A stretch of 9,121 nt of DNA from the NCBI GenBank assembly GCA_003567495.1, contig PWZK01000351.1:1-9121 (forward strand), given 5' to 3'. Positions within the stretch are counted from its first letter, which is position 1. Each line of letters begins with the position of its first letter. Of the stretch, positions 6,515-9,121 are shown in pieces. The DNA comes from Candidatus Brocadiaceae bacterium (lineage in GTDB: Bacteria; Planctomycetota; Brocadiia; SM23-32). The position numbers and the translations under genes are program-made. The notes below the pieces were generated by a model. It was not told the origin of the DNA and did not search any database. It saw nothing but the letters and a program-made list of their open reading frames with translations.

Positions 6515-6540
6515 ATTTTCAGAGACTTCGCTCTGAAAAT
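6515..6540. repeat. Perfect 10-bp hairpin with ACTTCG loop
   Basis: ATTTTCAGAG (6515-6524) and CTCTGAAAAT (6531-6540) form a perfect stem around ACTTCG. It sits immediately outside the right inverted-repeat arm and next to the palindrome at 6548. There is no U-tract typical of an intrinsic terminator beyond the stem itself. Confidence 0.75.
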
Positions 6541-6547
6541 GGAGCGC

Positions 6548-6566
6548 CCTGCCTGCTGCAGGCAGG
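6548..6566. repeat. 19-bp palindrome, third copy
   Basis: CCTGCCTGCTGCAGGCAGG is identical to the 2853 copy. It is framed by GCGCC (6544-6548) and GGCGC (6571-6575), which extend the stem. The CGGCGCAG that follows is shared with the flank of the 2739 copy, so the repeat unit is larger than the 19-mer. Confidence 0.85.
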
Positions 6567-6585
6567 CTTCGGCGCAGTACGGAAA

Positions 6586-6620
6586 AATATCCAATATCCA
6601 ACACCCAATATCCAATATCC
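6586..6620. repeat. Heptamer array AATATCC, five units (left end of four-helix unit)
   Basis: Units are AATATCC, AATATCC, AACACCC, AATATCC, AATATCC. The first four (6586-6613) are mirrored perfectly over 28 bp at 6838-6865, on the other side of the decayed four-helix-bundle gene. Confidence 0.9.
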
Positions 6621-6635
6621 AAGTTGCTGCGTTAT

Positions 6636-6836
6636 TCAGGTTCTTCGGCCGTTTTTATACTTGAAAACAGAATAGCTATCAATATAATTTGAGCCAGGCG
6701 ATGTGCCACTTCGTAATATTTGATGTGATACATGCCTTCCTGCCTTTGTCGTTGGAAGGGCTTCGGACAGCCCTATGATACGAACGGCACAGTCGATAAG
6801 CCGATCTTCAAGATCTTATCGTCGTTCCTTTGTCAT
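6636..6836 (-). pseudogene. Decayed four-helix-bundle (S23/IVP-like) protein gene
   Basis: Reading the minus strand from ATG 6836 gives MTKERR, a TAA stop (6818-6816), then DLEDRLIDCAVRIIGLSEAL, PTTKAGRHVSHQILRSGTSP, GSNYIDSYSV and a stop at 6636. The middle blocks match the N-terminal half of the small four-helix-bundle family related to S23 rRNA intervening-sequence proteins: a DLEDRLIDFAVRI-type first helix, an LP.T..G.H...Q.LRSGTSP-type second helix, then NY. The family is normally about 115-125 residues, so the third and fourth helices are missing and the last dozen residues look unrelated. The gene is therefore broken twice, by an early stop and by a 3' deletion. The 28-bp heptamer inverted repeat starts directly at the ATG on one side and lies 22 nt past the stop on the other. 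Family identity is by recognition, not by a search. Confidence 0.75.
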
Positions 6837-6837
6837 T

Positions 6838-6865
6838 GGATATTGGGTGTTGGATATTGGATATT
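6838..6865. repeat. Heptamer array, inverted copy (right end of four-helix unit)
   Basis: GGATATT, GGGTGTT, GGATATT, GGATATT is the exact reverse complement of 6586-6613, including the odd AACACCC unit in the matching place. On the minus strand it ends one base before the ATG of the decayed four-helix-bundle gene. Confidence 0.9.
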
Positions 6866-6876
6866 CATTTTTTTGC

Positions 6877-6900
6877 ACATCGACAATTTGTTGTCGATGT
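6877..6900 (-). terminator. Hairpin just downstream of aconitase, possible terminator
   Basis: ACATCGACAA and TTGTCGATGT form a perfect 10-bp stem with a 4-nt loop. The hairpin begins 15 nt after the aconitase stop codon. On the transcribed strand it is followed by GC and a run of seven A rather than U, so it is not a textbook intrinsic terminator. It could still protect the mRNA 3' end or belong to the repeat mosaic. Confidence 0.4.
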
Positions 6901-6915
6901 TGCGATATTAAGCGC

Positions 6916-8841
6916 CTAAGCACCGGCTCCCTTCACCATATTCAGCCGTCCGCCGGCTTTTGCTATTTCTTTTTCCCTGTCGCTCAATTCACACCCGACG
7001 ACGAACTCGTATCCGCCGGTAACGTTTTGCAAGGTAATTTCCCCCACATCGAGCCCGGAAAGAAGGTCTTTAGCCTTCAGCATGTCGTCGCGCTCCAGCC
7101 GGTCGTAATCTTCCTTTGAACCGAAAACAAGCGGCAGTATGCCGAAGTTAATGAGGTTCGAGCGATGAATGCGCGAGAAACTTCGGGCTATAACGGCTAT
7201 AACGCCAAGATACATCGGCGCAAGCGCCGCATGTTCCCGGCTCGAGCCCTGTCCGTAGTTCTCCCCCCCGACTATAAACCCGCCACCACGCTTTTTTGCT
7301 CGTGTCGCGAAATCCGAATCCACCGAACTGAAGACATACTCGCTGATGGCGGGTATATTCGAGCGCAGCGGCAGTATCTTGCTTCCGGCGGGCATGATGT
7401 GGTCGGTCGTGATGTTATCGCCAACCTTCAGCAGAACACTCCCCTCCACGATGTCGCCCGGAGACGTCCTTTGCGGAATCGGCTTGATATTGGGCCCTCT
7501 GGTTATCTCGACCCCGGTCAGTTCCTCAGGCGGATATATTATCATATTCTCCGAAGCCGGGTAGCTTTCCGGCTCCTCAACGTGCGGCGGCTCGCCAAGC
7601 TCGCGAGGATCGGTTACCGCGCCCGCAAGCGCCGAAGCCACGGCCGTTTCCGGACTGCAAAGATAACACCGCGCATCGGCCGTGCCGGTTCTGCCTTCAA
7701 AATTTCTGTTGAACGTGCGCAGGCTGACCCCGCCGCTCGGCGGAGCAAAACCCATCCCGATGCAAGGTCCGCAGACGGACTCAAGCAACCTGGCGCCGGC
7801 CCCGATCATAGCGCCCAGAACGCTGCGCTCTGTTATAACCTGAAGCACGCGCCCTGAGCCCGGCGAGACGCCCAGGCTTACGTCCGGGGGAACTTTTTTA
7901 CCTTCCAGCAACCTGCCCACCGTGCAAAGATCGTGCAGCGAAGAGTTGGTGCAACTTCCTATGCACACCTGGTCAACCTTTGTGCCGGCCACATCGCTTA
8001 CCAGCACTACGTTGTCCGGGCTGTGGGGCAGCGCAATCAGTGGCTGGAGTTTTGAAAGATCCAGCTCTATGATGTCATCATATTCGGCGCCCGAATCGGC
8101 CACGGCCGGATTGTAATCCGCGGCCCTGCCCTGCCGAGTCAACCAGTCAAGTGTTCGATCGTCGGACGGAAAAATACTTGTGGTTGCGCCAAGTTCTGCG
8201 CCCATATTTGTTATAGTTGCGCGCTGAGGCACGCTAAGCGTTGAGACGCCCGGCCCTGCATACTCGAAGACCTTTCCAACGCCGCCTTTGACACTAAGGC
8301 ACCGGAGCAGTTCCAGGATAACGTCCTTTGCCGTGACCCACGGACTCAGCTCACCGGTAAGCTCCACCTTAACCACCCGGGGTGCGGTGATATAAAACGG
8401 TAATCCAGCCATTGCACACGCCACATCCTGCCCACCTACACCTACCGCAATCATGCCGATCCCGCCCGCGGTGGGCGTGTGACTGTCGCTGCCCAGAAGT
8501 GTCCCGCCCGGCCGGCCGAAACGCTCCAGATGAACCTGATGACATATACCGCTGCCCGGCCGGCTGAACACTATCCCGTATCGGGCGGCAACACTCATGA
8601 GGTACCGGTGATCATCAGCATTTTCGAATCCGCTCTGCAGGGTGTTGTGATCCACGTAGCTCACCGAGAGATCCGTTTGAACCCGCTCTATGCCCATGGT
8701 TTCGAGCTGCAGATACGCAACGGTTCCGGTAGCATCCTGAGTAAGCGTCTGATCGATACGAAGCCCGACGGTTTCGCCGGCCTCCGGACGCCCTTCCACG
8801 CAATGTTCCTTCAAAATCTTGTATGTGAGATTATCAGCCAT
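6916..8841 (-). CDS. acnA: Aconitate hydratase, Aquifex type
   Basis: A 641-residue [4Fe-4S] aconitase of the shorter bacterial type often called Aquifex-type. It converts citrate to isocitrate through cis-aconitate in the cytoplasm. Cluster ligands are Cys297 in CIGSCTNSS and Cys357/Cys360 in CGPCIGMG. Other hallmarks are GSDSHTPTAGG (117-127), FNRNFEGRTG (377-386), GDNITTDHIMPAG (474-486) and the swivel-domain GGENYGQGSSREHAAL (525-540), with the active-site Ser-Arg. No break or missing ligand is visible. The ATG at 8841 was chosen because upstream codons to 8883 run into the tRNA gene. No Shine-Dalgarno is visible in the AT-rich 12-nt spacer, so translation may be weak or leader-independent. 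A homoaconitase or isopropylmalate isomerase role is less likely, because both halves are in one chain of aconitase pattern. Confidence 0.94.
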   Translation of the reverse strand: MADNLTYKILKEHCVEGRPEAGETVGLRIDQTLTQDATGTVAYLQLETMGIERVQTDLSVSYVDHNTLQSGFENADDHRYLMSVAARYGIVFSRPGSGICHQVHLERFGRPGGTLLGSDSHTPTAGGIGMIAVGVGGQDVACAMAGLPFYITAPRVVKVELTGELSPWVTAKDVILELLRCLSVKGGVGKVFEYAGPGVSTLSVPQRATITNMGAELGATTSIFPSDDRTLDWLTRQGRAADYNPAVADSGAEYDDIIELDLSKLQPLIALPHSPDNVVLVSDVAGTKVDQVCIGSCTNSSLHDLCTVGRLLEGKKVPPDVSLGVSPGSGRVLQVITERSVLGAMIGAGARLLESVCGPCIGMGFAPPSGGVSLRTFNRNFEGRTGTADARCYLCSPETAVASALAGAVTDPRELGEPPHVEEPESYPASENMIIYPPEELTGVEITRGPNIKPIPQRTSPGDIVEGSVLLKVGDNITTDHIMPAGSKILPLRSNIPAISEYVFSSVDSDFATRAKKRGGGFIVGGENYGQGSSREHAALAPMYLGVIAVIARSFSRIHRSNLINFGILPLVFGSKEDYDRLERDDMLKAKDLLSGLDVGEITLQNVTGGYEFVVGCELSDREKEIAKAGGRLNMVKGAGA

Positions 8842-8853
8842 AATAATAATTTT

Positions 8854-8941
8854 TGGTGCCAGAGGTGGGATTCGAACCCACACGGGCGCTTAAGCCCACC
8901 GGTTTTTGAGACCGGTGCGTCTGCCCTTCCGCCACTCTGGC
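8854..8941 (-). tRNA. tRNA-Leu (anticodon CAA)
   Basis: An 88-nt class II tRNA. The acceptor stem GCCAGAG/CTCTGGC is followed by discriminator A and an encoded CCA (8856-8854). The D-arm region TGGCGGAAGGGCAGACGC is typical of tRNA-Leu. The anticodon stem is CCGGT/ACCGG with loop CTCAAAA, giving anticodon CAA at 8908-8906, which reads UUG. A long variable arm (GGGCTTAAGCCC) and the T-arm GTGGGTTCGAATCCCAC complete it. It ends 12 nt before aconitase on the same strand, so the two may share a transcript that is cut at the CCA end. Confidence 0.97.
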
Positions 8942-9024
8942 ACTGAATAAAAACTTCAGTACTCTTTCGTAGGATTGAATTAAAGGAGAATCGTACATAT
9001 TCAATGTAAGTATTCAGTGAACCA

Positions 9025-9043
9025 CCTGCCTGCAGCAGGCAGG
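9025..9043. repeat. 19-bp palindrome, fourth copy
   Basis: CCTGCCTGCAGCAGGCAGG is identical to the copy at 2739. It lies between the candidate promoter at 9061-9089 and the tRNA, so it would be transcribed in the leader of the tRNA precursor. Short GTG/CAC and CCA/TGG pairings flank it. Confidence 0.85.
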
Positions 9044-9060
9044 CGTTGGCCACTGTTGCT

Positions 9061-9089
9061 ATGATACTCGATTCTGATCTTTCAATCAA
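9061..9089 (-). promoter_or_regulatory. Candidate promoter for tRNA-Leu and aconitase
   Basis: On the minus strand TTGATT (9089-9084) is followed after exactly 17 nt by TATCAT (9066-9061). Transcription would begin near 9054, about 113 nt before the tRNA. It is the best -35/-10 pair seen in this gap; a nearer promoter cannot be excluded. Confidence 0.4.
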
Positions 9090-9112
9090 GTATATATTCT
9101 ATCAAATCTACT

Positions 9113-9121
9113 CCCCCCCCC
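9113..9121. other. Run of nine C at the window end
   Basis: The window ends in an uninterrupted poly-C. This may be a sequencing or assembly edge rather than biology, and it limits trust in the last bases. Confidence 0.6.

Larger units (their letters stand above)
6080..6915. other. 836-bp repeat mosaic without an intact gene
   Basis: The gap between coaC and aconitase contains, left to right: a CCACAGATGAACACAGAT block, GTTGCTG repeats (6189-6210), a GAAYACY heptamer array, two related hairpins, the right arm of the long inverted repeat, a 10-bp hairpin, a 19-bp palindrome, and a decayed four-helix-bundle gene between heptamer arrays. A final hairpin lies just after the aconitase stop. Each is listed separately. 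No intact coding region was found. Confidence 0.8.

Noticed and set aside
6586..6865. Possible CRISPR array
   Set aside because: The units are 7 nt, contiguous, with no spacers and no cas genes nearby. These are short tandem and inverted repeats.
6775..7119. Plus-strand frame of 114 codons
   Set aside because: It crosses the heptamer repeats and then runs antisense to the aconitase C-terminus. There is no coding signal.
7165..7857. Plus-strand open frame of 230 codons
   Set aside because: It is antisense to aconitase. The Arg- and Ala-rich low-complexity translation is typical of shadow frames.
8842..8883. Upstream start for aconitase at 8883
   Set aside because: The added residues (WVRIPPLAP) are the translated 3' half of the tRNA-Leu gene.

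Overview
The window looks like chromosomal DNA of an anaerobic bacterium, probably from an uncultured lineage. Candidates are a Planctomycetota/Phycisphaerae-like or similar sediment group, but this is a low-confidence guess. It rests on the mix of genes (a fused hexulose-phosphate synthase/RraA gene, DUF3786, a BioD-like/DRTGG protein, a stand-alone CoaC and an Aquifex-type aconitase) and on the dense families of short interspersed repeats. No marker gene here fixes the phylum. The window opens inside a gene and closes in a run of C.

Layout. Positions 1-2714 (+) hold a tight three-gene cluster: a 5'-truncated HPS-RraA fusion, 6-phospho-3-hexuloisomerase overlapping it by 14 nt, and a Rossmann/DUF2520 protein 10 nt further on. 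The first two are the two steps of the ribulose monophosphate (RuMP) route. They interconvert ribulose-5-P plus formaldehyde with fructose-6-P, serving either to fix formaldehyde or, in reverse, to make pentoses. A 347-bp gap with a palindromic repeat element follows. Next comes a translationally coupled pair (+): a DUF3786 protein and a BioD-like P-loop/DRTGG protein (3062-4755). Positions 5044-6079 (-) hold coaC then dut, a small operon for coenzyme A synthesis and nucleotide-pool sanitation. Positions 6916-8941 (-) hold a tRNA-Leu(CAA) followed 12 nt later by an Aquifex-type aconitase.

The most unusual content is between the genes. The coaC-dut segment is bracketed by a 64-bp inverted repeat (59/64 identical) whose left copy begins exactly on the stop codon of the DRTGG gene. 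The 836-bp gap between coaC and aconitase is a mosaic of repeats: 7-nt tandem arrays, two homologous hairpin elements in opposite orientation, a perfect 10-bp hairpin, and a 19-bp palindrome found four times in the window. It also holds a decayed four-helix-bundle (S23/IVP-like) gene bounded on both sides by a perfect 28-bp inverted repeat built from 7-mers. That last unit, a four-helix-bundle gene framed by heptamer repeats, is the best candidate for an undescribed repeat-borne element.

The gene calls are well supported by motifs. The repeat structures were read directly from the sequence. The idea that these repeats are mobile, invertible or functionally tied to the four-helix-bundle gene is inference.
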